Shown here: positions 1 through 7,039 of the stretch, piece by piece
Numbering within the stretch: position 1 is the first letter of the stretch
How the letters are laid out: every line of letters begins with the position of its first letter
Source of the DNA: Bacteroidales bacterium
GTDB lineage: Bacteria; Bacteroidota; Bacteroidia; Bacteroidales; UBA932
NCBI GenBank assembly: GCA_017554305.1
Contig: JAFZIN010000029.1
Span: 1 to 64,000 of the forward strand
Direction: 5' to 3'
DNA: 64,000 nt
Translations under genes and position numbers: made by a program
The notes under the pieces: model-generated
The model's database searches: none
Seen by the model: the letters and a program-made list of their open reading frames with translations, nothing else
What the model was told of the DNA's origin: nothing

Positions 1-135
1 GCCTCAACCAACGCTCTCAAAGAGGCTACTCTGGAGACCGGCGCAAAGATTATGGTTCCTCTCTTCATCCAGAACGGTGAGAAGATCAGCGTAAAGGTAG
101 AGGACAGAACCTACGGCGAGCGAGTAAAGGGCTAA
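1..135 (+). CDS. efp: Elongation factor P, C-terminal end (partial)
   Basis: The first 44 codons are the end of a gene that begins before the window. The frame contains ATLETGAKIMVPLFIQNGEK, which matches the C-terminal OB domain of EF-P (ATLETGA..VPLFI..G..I.V..RTGEY.ER). EF-P binds stalled ribosomes between the P and E sites and restores peptide bond formation at polyproline stretches. Only domain III is visible, so the modified loop residue of domain I cannot be checked. A strong hairpin terminator follows at 181, so efp ends its transcription unit here. The proline-rich DnaX linker encoded further on is the kind of sequence EF-P would help translate; that link is inference. Confidence 0.85.
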   Translation, partial: ASTNALKEATLETGAKIMVPLFIQNGEKISVKVEDRTYGERVKG

Positions 136-180
136 CCGCCCCGCAGCTGCCCCCCGGCTCACTCCGAGCCCCGTAATCTT

Positions 181-209
181 AAAGGAAGATCGCAAGGTCT
201 TCCTTTTTT
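181..209 (+). terminator. Rho-independent terminator after efp
   Basis: A 9-bp perfect stem (AAAGGAAGA / TCTTCCTTT) with an 8-nt loop runs straight into a T-tract. It lies 45 nt after the efp stop and just before the promoter of the next gene. Confidence 0.8.
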
Positions 210-211
210 AG

Positions 212-219
212 TATCTTTG
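212..219 (+). promoter_or_regulatory. Predicted -7 element (TATCTTTG) for the transglutaminase-like lipoprotein
   Basis: TATCTTTG fits the Bacteroidota sigma-70 -7 consensus TAnnTTTG and lies 23 nt before the ATG at 243. No good TTTG -33 element is visible, because the spacer overlaps the efp terminator. The call rests on the -7 box alone. Confidence 0.45.
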
Positions 220-242
220 GAAAAATAAACCTCAACAATCGT

Positions 243-1883
243 ATGAAAAAATTATTCTCTCCATTCAAAGCAGTTGCCCTGCGGACAAGTTCTTCAATGA
301 TAGCGCTCACAGCTGTTGTGGCCCTGCTGGCGTTCGGCTGCAAATCTGTAGACAAAGAGGCTGTTAAGGTTGCCTCAGTAGATGAAGACACTCTGGATTA
401 CTTCATTGAAAAGGGAGACTTCAAAAAGGCAAATGAAATAATCAGCCAGGTTTCAAAGGGTGCAAACCTCTCAAAGGCAGACGAATACATAATCAATTTT
501 GAGAAGGACAAGATGCAGAGAATGCTCAACGAATTCACCGTTACGGATGAAGAGGCGTTGGAGTATGTAAAGAAGTATATCCCAGATGTTACAGAGGAGC
601 AGATGGAAGCCTGGAGGCAGCATGGAGACCTTGAGTGCAAAACCATCAACGGCAAAAGACTCTATTTCCGTAAAACGCTGGGCAACCTCTTTTTAGTTAA
701 TCCTGAGTGCGTTGCAGCAAGAGAAAAACTAGAGGGCAAGGAGACCGGAACTACCGGAGACTTCCTAAAAGATTACCTCCCTCCAGTTATCAAAGGCTCC
801 GTTGCAACCCAGAAGAAGAACAAAGACCGCATGGCAACTCTCTCCAATCCGGTAAGAATAACCGTCCATATTAAAATGAGAGTTATGCCTGATGCCGTAC
901 CTGCAGGAGAAGTTGTAAGAATGTGGCTTCCGTTCCCAAAAGAGAATGAAAGACAGAAACTTATAACCGTGGAGAGAGTCTTCAACGCTCACAATTCAGA
1001 ATACACAAATCTTGAAATTCCAAAAACACAAGACATTGTAAACGGCTTCTACACCGGAGATTACCTGATCTCCTCAAACAACAACACCAGAAGGAGTATG
1101 TACTTTGAAATGGAGGCCAACGGAAAAGATACTTTAAAGGTAGGTTATGACCTCTCATTCACCTCTTTCAATCAGTACTTTGCATTCCTGGAGGAAAGAA
1201 TTAAACCATACGATACAACCTCCACAATCTACAAGAGATACACTGCAGAAAGAGAGCGTCACATAGTATTCACAGACAAGATCAAACAACTGGCAGACAG
1301 CCTTGTAGGAGATGCAACAGAACCTTACGAGAAGGTTAAGAGAATCTGGTGCTGGGTTACTGAAAACATTCCTTGGGCCGGCGCAAGAGACTACTCCACA
1401 ATACCTAACATCCCTGAGTATGTTCTTAAACACCACCACGGAGACTGCGGACAGGTATCACTGCTCTTCATAACAATGGCCCGTTACAAAGGAGTCCCTG
1501 CAAGATGGCAGAGTGGCTGGATGCTCCACCCTAACCACGTCAATCTTCACGATTGGGCAGAGGTTTACTACGAGGGCGTTGGCTGGGTTCCTGTAGACCA
1601 GTCTTTCGGCTACTCAGGCGGAGACCGGGATACCTACGCTGCAAAGGGAGAACTCACTGAAGATGAGCAGCGTCTGAAGTTCTTCTTCAGCCGCGGACTG
1701 GATGCTTTCCGTTACATTGTAAACGATGATTACGGCGCATGGGCACCGCTCTATCCTGCAAAGATTTACCCACACTATGACGAGGTAGATTTCCAGATGG
1801 GAGAAGTTGAATGGAAGGGCGGAAACGTACTTAACGGAAGCAACGGCTGGAAGTGCTGGATGGAGGCAGAGTACCAGTACTAA
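243..1883 (+). CDS. Transglutaminase-like lipoprotein
   Basis: 546 residues. The N-terminus has a type II signal peptide with lipobox AFGC (Cys33), so the protein is probably anchored in the outer or inner membrane facing the periplasm or surface. Residues about 200-350 look like a beta-rich domain. The C-terminal half carries a transglutaminase/papain-like core with all three catalytic residues in order: Cys402 in GDCGQVSLLF, His436 in HDWAEVYYEGVGWVP and Asp452 in VDQSFG. Family members act as cysteine proteases, amidases or cross-linkers; the substrate cannot be read from the sequence. The ATG at 243 is preceded by a promoter-like box, and the next gene converges from the other strand. The catalytic triad makes an active enzyme likely. 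Confidence 0.8.
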   Translation: MKKLFSPFKAVALRTSSSMIALTAVVALLAFGCKSVDKEAVKVASVDEDTLDYFIEKGDFKKANEIISQVSKGANLSKADEYIINFEKDKMQRMLNEFTVTDEEALEYVKKYIPDVTEEQMEAWRQHGDLECKTINGKRLYFRKTLGNLFLVNPECVAAREKLEGKETGTTGDFLKDYLPPVIKGSVATQKKNKDRMATLSNPVRITVHIKMRVMPDAVPAGEVVRMWLPFPKENERQKLITVERVFNAHNSEYTNLEIPKTQDIVNGFYTGDYLISSNNNTRRSMYFEMEANGKDTLKVGYDLSFTSFNQYFAFLEERIKPYDTTSTIYKRYTAERERHIVFTDKIKQLADSLVGDATEPYEKVKRIWCWVTENIPWAGARDYSTIPNIPEYVLKHHHGDCGQVSLLFITMARYKGVPARWQSGWMLHPNHVNLHDWAEVYYEGVGWVPVDQSFGYSGGDRDTYAAKGELTEDEQRLKFFFSRGLDAFRYIVNDDYGAWAPLYPAKIYPHYDEVDFQMGEVEWKGGNVLNGSNGWKCWMEAEYQY

Positions 1884-1901
1884 TCTCTGTTTCAACTACT
1901 T

Positions 1902-2837
1902 TCAGTCTCTCTCCTTTCTTATGATATAGAGACCGTCTCTTATTTTATAGAGCATTTTTGAAACGCGGGTGTCATTTTCAACCAGAGAGTTGAACTCAAT
2001 GATGCCCGCAGTTTTTTTATCGCGATGGTTAACGTCACCCGCTGATGTTGCTCCTGCCTTGCCGTACCATAACACGTTGTCTGCCAGTATGTAACCGCCT
2101 ACATTAACCAGCGGAAAAACAAGATTGTAGTACTCCGCATACTCTCTCTTGTTTGCATCTATAAAGACTACATCATACTTTTCTTGCCCACACTTTTCAC
2201 ACCCACAATTATCTTCTTCATTCTTCCCTTGCTCGCATGTTTCGTCTTCATTAGAAAAGTTCCGGCTTTCTTTTGATGCAGCTCTGTTTGCAATCTTTTG
2301 CAGCAGGTCCCTTGCATCCCCAAAAGAGACCCTTGTAATCTCCTCAACTTTTGCTCTTTGCAACCCCTCTGCAATAATGTATTCCAATTCCTGATTTATC
2401 TCCAAAGCATCCACGCAGAAGCCATCCTCTCCCAAAGTACTATTATCTTGTAATTTACGAGATTCGGATTCTTTAGAAACATATTTAAAGTCACTCAAAT
2501 TGCATGCTTTAATTTCATTTGGAACAGAGTGGTTTTCAGAATTGCTGGATTGTTTGCAGAGCTTGGCGTTGTGTAAAACAGCGTCTGCCAGGCAGATAAG
2601 AGAGTACCCTGTAAAAGTGCCAATCTCCAAAACTCGCTTGGCATTCACACATTTAACAAAGGCGTTGAGGAAGAGACCTTCATCTTTTCCAACCAGCATC
2701 TGCGCGTGGTTAGTACGTGTATGAGTCTGACGTTCAACCCATCTGAGCGCAGAAGACAACTGAGCAGAAGCCGGGGCTTTACTCAAAGCCTCAGCCTTTT
2801 CTACGATCTCCCTTATATTAATCTCCTTTTTGTTCAC
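1902..2837 (-). CDS. SAM-dependent O-methyltransferase (family 3, CCoAOMT-like) with two insertions
   Basis: 311 residues, against about 210-230 for this family. The SAM-binding motif VLEIGTFTGYS is at residues 69-79. The metal and substrate region has IDANKREY (Asp227) and LADNVLWYG (Asp253, Asn254), as in cation-dependent catechol-type O-methyltransferases. Two stretches do not fit the family. Residues about 90-135 are Ser/Asn/Lys-rich and sit between the SAM motif and the acidic loop (ALEINQE). Residues about 186-219 are Glu/Asn/Cys-rich with a CGCEKCG cluster just before the core strand DVVFIDANK. Both would fall in surface loops. The start is GTG at 2837; no ATG lies near the conserved N-terminus. 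The gene is 194 nt downstream of the M16 protease on the same strand. The natural substrate is unknown. Confidence 0.8.
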   Translation of the reverse strand: MNKKEINIREIVEKAEALSKAPASAQLSSALRWVERQTHTRTNHAQMLVGKDEGLFLNAFVKCVNAKRVLEIGTFTGYSLICLADAVLHNAKLCKQSSNSENHSVPNEIKACNLSDFKYVSKESESRKLQDNSTLGEDGFCVDALEINQELEYIIAEGLQRAKVEEITRVSFGDARDLLQKIANRAASKESRNFSNEDETCEQGKNEEDNCGCEKCGQEKYDVVFIDANKREYAEYYNLVFPLVNVGGYILADNVLWYGKAGATSAGDVNHRDKKTAGIIEFNSLVENDTRVSKMLYKIRDGLYIIRKERD

Positions 2838-3031
2838 GCTCTATCTATTATTTTTCTGATTTCTCAGTTGATCTTTCAGTTTGATGTTCTTAGAGATGGT
2901 TTCTACTAATTATTTCTATCTGTTTGATGTTCCGTTGATTATATCAGTTCGTTTGGATTTACCAGTTTGCTGTTCCGTTGTTTTTGGGGGTTGGCGTTGT
3001 TGGCTTTATCAGTTTCCGTTGGCAGGCTGGG

Positions 3032-4291
3032 TTAGTAGAAAACAAGGCGGCTCATTCTGTCCCAGGAGAGGATCTCTTTTGCAACCTCCTGTACAGACTC
3101 CGCCGTAACGGATTCTATCTCCTCTCTAATCTTTTCAAAAGAGGTGACGTTTCCTGTAAGCAGCAGAGATTTGCCTGCTGTAAGGCACTGAGACTCTGCG
3201 TTGTCACTGGCAATGGAGAGCTGCCCTATCATCTGCTTTTTTGCTGCAGCCAGAGCTCTTGCACTTAGAGGTTCATCCAAAAATTTTGAGACCTCTTTGC
3301 GAATAAGAGCAATACATTTATCGAGATACTTTTTATCACATCCAAAGTAGATACAGAACAATCCTGTGTCTTTGTAAGAGATGCAGCTTGCATCAATGTG
3401 GTATACAAGTGCGTGCTTTTCTCTGAGGGTAAGGTTGAGACGGGAGTTGGATGCCGGTCCTCCCAGAATATTGGTTATCAGGGACAAAGAGGCACGTTTC
3501 TTTCTCTCATAGTAAGGGTATGCGGTGCATCCCAAAACGCAGTGCGCCTGCTTTAGTTTCTTGTCCGTACTGATGTTGAACTTCTTGCCCTCCTTAAACG
3601 GAAGTCCCTTCTTAAATTTATTTACAAACGGGCTGCTGGTAATAGGAACCTGTCCGTACTTCTTTGTTAGAGAGGCATTTGGACGCCACTTCTTTAACTC
3701 TTTCTCCACCAGAGAATAGATCTCCTTCTCATCAAAGTTTCCGCTGAGGGAGAAGGTCATATTGCCGGGCACAAAGAACTTTGCAAGATTATCTGAGAGG
3801 ATTTTGGAATCTATATGTTCCAGACTTTTCTTCTCTCCCAGGATGGAGTAACCCAGCGGAGTCCCCTTAAAGAGTTCAGCCTCAAATACATCAAAGATAA
3901 GTTCCGATGGAGAATCCTGGTAAGTTATAATCTCATCATAAACAACGCTTTTCTCCTTTTTGAGTTCTTCCTTAGGGAATGTGGAGTGGAAGGCAAGTTC
4001 AAAGATGAGAGAGACTGCCTTCTTTACATCCTCTTTCAAGGTGGTGGAATAGAGCACTATACGCTCTTTTGTAGTAAAGGCGTTAAGGTCTCCGCCCACT
4101 TTCTCCAAAATGGAAGAAATACTTACGGATGAGTGAAAAGGAGTTCCCTTAAAGAGCATGTGCTCTGTCAGATGAGCCAATCCGTTATACTTTGGATTCT
4201 CATCCCTTGTTCCCATTCCTATACTCAATATGCAATACGCTACCGGGGATTTGGTCTGCCTGAAGGCAAATAACAAAGATTCTCTGTTCAT
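3032..4291 (-). CDS. M16 family zinc metallopeptidase (insulinase/processing peptidase type)
   Basis: 419 residues. The inverted zinc motif HxxEH is at His40-Glu43-His44 (HLTEHMLFKGT), and the third ligand is probably Glu120 in VVYDEIITYQD, 80 residues after His40, the usual spacing. Two M16 halves follow, with a typical LSGNF and a LNLTLREKHALVY stretch. The protein starts unusually close to the first strand and lacks a clear secretion signal, so it may be cytoplasmic or need a different start. Members degrade small peptides or process leaders. A -7 box lies 49 nt upstream. It is followed on the same strand by the O-methyltransferase. Confidence 0.85.
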   Translation of the reverse strand: MNRESLLFAFRQTKSPVAYCILSIGMGTRDENPKYNGLAHLTEHMLFKGTPFHSSVSISSILEKVGGDLNAFTTKERIVLYSTTLKEDVKKAVSLIFELAFHSTFPKEELKKEKSVVYDEIITYQDSPSELIFDVFEAELFKGTPLGYSILGEKKSLEHIDSKILSDNLAKFFVPGNMTFSLSGNFDEKEIYSLVEKELKKWRPNASLTKKYGQVPITSSPFVNKFKKGLPFKEGKKFNISTDKKLKQAHCVLGCTAYPYYERKKRASLSLITNILGGPASNSRLNLTLREKHALVYHIDASCISYKDTGLFCIYFGCDKKYLDKCIALIRKEVSKFLDEPLSARALAAAKKQMIGQLSIASDNAESQCLTAGKSLLLTGNVTSFEKIREEIESVTAESVQEVAKEILSWDRMSRLVFY

Positions 4292-4339
4292 CTACTGGCC
4301 TTTATCTGAATAATTCATTTTCTAGTTAAGCAAGTTCGG

Positions 4340-4347
4340 CAAAAATA
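4340..4347 (-). promoter_or_regulatory. Predicted -7 element (TATTTTTG) for the M16 peptidase
   Basis: Read on the minus strand, TATTTTTG fits TAnnTTTG and lies about 50 nt before the ATG at 4291. No convincing TTTG is present 19 nt further upstream. Confidence 0.35.
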
Positions 4348-4430
4348 GAAATTATTCTTGGCAACGAGTATCTTTCTATTGCACATTGGCCTAAATAATT
4401 GTACTTTTATCCTTTGAAAAAGGTGTTACA

Positions 4431-4459
4431 GTGAGATTTTTCACTTCAAATATTAGTCT
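4431..4459 (+). promoter_or_regulatory. 29-nt conserved upstream element, copy 1
   Basis: The segment beginning GTGAGATTTTTCACTTC and ending AATATTAGTCT matches, with one substitution in 29, the minus strand at 31897-31925 upstream of the second FISUMP cassette. Both copies are followed 20-25 nt later by a G-tract and about 120 nt later by a paralogous peptide gene. Conservation far above the flanking DNA suggests a promoter or operator. It has no clear TAnnTTTG box, so the regulator and the start point are unknown. Confidence 0.6.
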
Positions 4460-4479
4460 ATCTAAGGCTCCTTCTGTAT

Positions 4480-4486
4480 GGGGGGG
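4480..4486 (+). repeat. G7 homopolymer in the leader of peptide cassette 1
   Basis: Seven G residues lie 20 nt after the conserved element. The second cassette has ten at the same relative place (31862-31871). Homopolymer tracts near promoters can vary in length by slippage; variation here is inferred from the two lengths, not observed within one locus. Confidence 0.6.
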
Positions 4487-4604
4487 TGTAAGTATCTTTT
4501 AATCAACAATTTACATATTAATAGCTGCGACCTTCAAAAGAAGTGCCGCCGTCTTTCGTGTGCCCACGCGTCAAACCGAATCTAATCATACAAAACATAA
4601 GCTT

Positions 4605-4742
4605 ATGAAAATCAAGTACAAAAAAGAACTTTATGATGCTCCCTCGATGCACATTTTCGAGGTGAAGCTCGAGGGCGTAATTGCCGCCAGTTTACCAGCC
4701 CCCCAGTGGAACAAACCGTTTAATGACGAAGAAGATTGGTAA
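4605..4742 (+). CDS. Short peptide of cassette 1 ([YF]xAP...EG family)
   Basis: 45 residues, starting MKIKYKKELYDAPSMHIFEV. It is clearly related to the peptide at 31598-31738: both read KELYxAPSxxxFEVKxEGVI, then a variable acidic and aromatic tail (here ending NDEEDW). A more distant relative is at 34572-34706. No signal peptide or membrane segment is visible. The lipoprotein gene follows after 17 nt with a strong AGGAGGA site, and that junction is also conserved in cassette 2. Such peptides are common as hypothetical proteins before Bacteroidota surface lipoproteins. I know no proven function. A leader peptide, a partner of the lipoprotein or a modified peptide precursor are all possible. 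Confidence 0.7.
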   Translation: MKIKYKKELYDAPSMHIFEVKLEGVIAASLPAPQWNKPFNDEEDW

Positions 4743-4759
4743 AAGAGGAGGACATGATT

Positions 4760-6136
4760 ATGAAAAAGACAATTATCATTTTAAGTGCTATTCTTGCATT
4801 CGTTGCCTGCAATCAGGAAATTATTCAGCCGGAAGACACCTCGACGGTTTTCAATATTACTATTACCCGAGAGGGTGACACCAAGGCCGTGAAGTCAGCT
4901 TGGGAAGACGGAGACGTGGTTTACTTGTTCTTCTCCACTGTGGCCGCTCCTAACTATGTCAAGTTATCTTATTCCGGCGGCAGCTGGACCAGCACCAAAG
5001 TTGGAACATTCGGAATTACAGTAGACGGCACAATGACTGCCATCTACCTGCCTTACGGCAATAGTGAGACGGTATCAGCAGACGGTACCAACTTCAAGTT
5101 TGGCAACACCTACACCAGCTATTATCTCAAAGCCGAAAAGGCTGCTTATACCGTTTCCGGCGGCGTGGTCAGCGGCACTCTGAACATGGTGACCCCCGAT
5201 GGTCTTGTGCAGTTTGCCATGCCTCTTACCAATGGCACCACCCAATTCTTCCGTGAGACGGCTGGCGCCTATACACTGAGTGAAGCCCACCTTACGCCCT
5301 TTGCGTTTGCTTCCGTCGCGGCAGACGGTACAATATCCAACGAGACGGGTTACAGCGCCGGCGATCCCATCACCGGTTACTTATACGGAGAAGGGAACGC
5401 CCGCACCATCAACTTCAGCGGCATCCTCGGAACCCCCGGAACGGCCACGGATTATGCTTTCTCCTTTGTCAACAACATGGGTACAGTCGCTACTTATGAT
5501 GATGTAACCTACACCCTTTCGGGCAATAGGACCATTGCCGCCAAGTCTGCCATCAAGTTCCCGCTCATCAGTTCATCCGCATGGAAGGTCCCGGAGCCGG
5601 AATATGTAACAGTCGGAGGCATAAAATGGGCTAAATGGAACGTAGGCGCAAGCACCCAAGAAGGTTATGGCGACTATTATGCCTGGGGGGCCATCTATCC
5701 TCAGTATAGGTATAAGGAAGATGATTACAAGGAAGGTTCCATCGGCTCAAATTTAACCACCGACAAAGATGTTGCTTACCAGAAGATGGGAACCAACTGG
5801 AGAATGCCTACCAAGGCGCAACTCGAAGAACTAGCAAAAAAAACAGATCCTTGGACATATGCACATCCTTCCACCTGGACCACCATTAACGGCGTGAATG
5901 GTCGTCTTTTCTCTCCAGATGCCGGTCACGAATCCGAAGGAAATCTGTTCCTGCCTGCTGCAGGAAGCTACCAGGGCGCTGGATTTTGGTATCTTGGCAC
6001 TTTTGGCTACTATTGGTCTTCTGCGTACAAAGAAAGCGATACAGCTAACTATCTCATATTCGACGATGATAATCATATCGACTTTGACTACATTTACCGT
6101 GAATACGGTCTTACCGTTCGCCCCGTCCATAATTAA
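4760..6136 (+). CDS. Fimbrillin-like lipoprotein with C-terminal FISUMP domain
   Basis: 458 residues from the ATG at 4760, chosen because it follows AGAGGAGGA by 7 nt and begins a standard lipoprotein signal (MKKTIIILSAILAFVAC, Cys17). Residues about 25-270 resemble the fimbrillin-family N-terminal module (FNITITREGDTKA, then WEDGDVVYLF, then TAIYLPYGN). Residues about 280-458 form a FISUMP/DUF1566-type domain: VGGIKWAKWNVGAST, MGTNWRMPTKAQLEEL, LFLPAAGSY, YYWSSAY and a final LTVRPV. This suggests a surface-exposed lipoprotein, possibly for adhesion or binding; the ligand is unknown. It is coupled to the short peptide gene 17 nt upstream and ended by the terminator at 6188. Confidence 0.8.
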   Translation: MKKTIIILSAILAFVACNQEIIQPEDTSTVFNITITREGDTKAVKSAWEDGDVVYLFFSTVAAPNYVKLSYSGGSWTSTKVGTFGITVDGTMTAIYLPYGNSETVSADGTNFKFGNTYTSYYLKAEKAAYTVSGGVVSGTLNMVTPDGLVQFAMPLTNGTTQFFRETAGAYTLSEAHLTPFAFASVAADGTISNETGYSAGDPITGYLYGEGNARTINFSGILGTPGTATDYAFSFVNNMGTVATYDDVTYTLSGNRTIAAKSAIKFPLISSSAWKVPEPEYVTVGGIKWAKWNVGASTQEGYGDYYAWGAIYPQYRYKEDDYKEGSIGSNLTTDKDVAYQKMGTNWRMPTKAQLEELAKKTDPWTYAHPSTWTTINGVNGRLFSPDAGHESEGNLFLPAAGSYQGAGFWYLGTFGYYWSSAYKESDTANYLIFDDDNHIDFDYIYREYGLTVRPVHN

Positions 6137-6187
6137 AGAAATAAGCAATGATTAGTTGCTCTCGGTTCCGCCGGGAGAATAAAACAG

Positions 6188-6216
6188 AAAAAGCCAGGCG
6201 TTGTGCCCGGCTTTTT
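6188..6216 (+). terminator. Rho-independent terminator after cassette 1
   Basis: The stem AAAAAGCC/GGCTTTTT is extended by GGC/GCC after one mismatch, with a short GTTGT loop and a terminal T-run. It lies 52 nt after the FISUMP lipoprotein stop. Confidence 0.75.
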
Positions 6217-6220
6217 CTTG

Positions 6221-6266
6221 TAGCCCCACGAGGAATCGAACCTCTATTTAAAGTTTAGGAAACTTC
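6221..6266 (-). other. 3' half of a tRNA-Arg(CCU)-like gene, probable attachment-site remnant
   Basis: Read on the minus strand this gives a perfect anticodon arm (GAAGT-TTCCTAA-ACTTT, anticodon CCT at 6257-6259), a short variable loop, a T-arm with GGTTCGATTCC (4 of 5 pairs) and a 3' acceptor strand TGGGGCT-A. The 5' half is absent: the DNA upstream has no D-arm and no matching AGCCCCA strand. It is therefore not a functional tRNA. Such 3' halves are what tyrosine-recombinase elements leave at tRNA target sites. It sits at the edge of the accessory stretch 4300-6900, which supports a past integration event. Confidence 0.55.
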
Positions 6267-6279
6267 CATTGCAAAAATT

Positions 6280-6894
6280 CTATTGTTCAAAAGACATGGT
6301 GCCAGCCAAGCGGTTCACCTCATCAATATCCAGGATAGGCAGATCTATATCTTCAACGCCCTCAAACTCAAGGAAAAAGCCCATATAGGATGGTAATGTG
6401 AGAATGGCGCCGTCACGCCCTACGTTGTAGTCGCCAAATTTTAGGGCTTGTGTGATGTGGTATTTCTCGGGATGGGCAAGCACAGTTTTCACGCTCTTAG
6501 CCTTGTTGGACGTGGACTTGACTTCGCAAGGAACGCACTCTCCTTTCTGGCGGATCAGAAAATCCAGCTCCAGGCCGCCATCTTTATGATTGTAGTACAG
6601 ATTCTGACCTTTCTTGTGAAGGAAGTCGGCCATAATACCCTCGAAGATAGCTCCTTTATAACCGTAGAGGTTCCCTTGAAGAACATCGGCACGGGTGCCG
6701 GAATCGAACATGGCCATAAGGATGCCGATATCTGTGGGATATACTTTGAAAACTCCCGGTTTGACGTTTCCGTCCAGCGGAAGTTCGGGAATGTCGGTGT
6801 TATAACAGCGGTGGATGATTCCGGCATCTTCCAACCACTGTAAACTTCCGGCGTACTGTGATGCACGGGCGCCTTTTTTGATGGTGCGAGATAA
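6280..6894 (-). pseudogene. Remnant of an AAA_14/DUF4143 ATPase (C-terminal domain only)
   Basis: The first ATG gives 184 residues (6280-6834), but the frame continues upstream in homologous sequence (RTIKKGARASQYAGSLQWL) to a stop at 6895-6897. The content is the DUF4143 and restriction-like tail of the AAA_14 family: LEDAGIIHRCYN, VYPTDIGILMAMF, GAIFEGIMADFL, then ELDFLIRQKGECVPCEVKST with the D..E.K nuclease-like pattern. The whole N-terminal AAA ATPase domain with Walker A and B is missing, so about two thirds of a normal 380-400 residue protein is lost. An inverted repeat lies at once upstream (6898-6940), as if promoter and C-terminus were joined by an internal deletion. Confidence 0.75.
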
Positions 6895-6897
6895 TTA

Positions 6898-6940
6898 TTT
6901 TCTGCTAAATCTTGAAATTTTTCATAGATTTAGCAGAAAA
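6898..6940. repeat. Perfect 15-bp inverted repeat
   Basis: TTTTCTGCTAAATCT (6898-6912) and its exact complement AGATTTAGCAGAAAA (6926-6940) flank a 13-nt AT-rich loop. It lies just upstream of the truncated DUF4143 gene and lacks a following T-run on the side expected of a terminator. It may be the operator or promoter palindrome of the original ATPase gene. Confidence 0.7.
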
Positions 6941-7002
6941 TCCAGAACGCCCCTCGAATAGTTTTAGTGTTATTTACAAAATATCGTATTTTCAGTTGAT
7001 GG

Positions 7003-7033
7003 TTTGCTGGTGAACTGTTTTTTCATAAATTTG
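7003..7033 (+). promoter_or_regulatory. dnaX promoter (TTTG-N19-TAAATTTG)
   Basis: TTTG at 7003-7006 and TAAATTTG at 7026-7033 with exactly 19 nt between them match the Bacteroidota -33/-7 consensus. Transcription would start about 7038-7040, on or next to the dnaX ATG at 7040, so the mRNA would be leaderless or nearly so. This also rules out the in-frame start at 7004, which lies within the -33 box. Confidence 0.65.
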
Positions 7034-7039
7034 TATCCT

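Larger units (their letters stand above)
4292..4604. other. Gene-free leader region between the M16 gene and the first peptide cassette
   Basis: No plausible gene is present in these 313 nt. The left end holds the M16 promoter. The middle holds the 29-nt element and G-tract shared with 31862-31925, listed separately. The right part (4487-4604) is an AT-rich stretch followed by a GC-rich stretch with a CGTGTGCCCACGCG hairpin, giving a long 5' leader for the peptide gene at 4605. Confidence 0.6.

Noticed and set aside
6221-6266. Functional tRNA gene
   Set aside because: The D-arm and the 5' acceptor strand are absent on the upstream side, so only a 3' half is present.
6898-6940. Inverted repeat as the end of an insertion sequence
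   Set aside because: No transposase, no second copy in the window and no target duplication. A promoter palindrome or hairpin explains it better.
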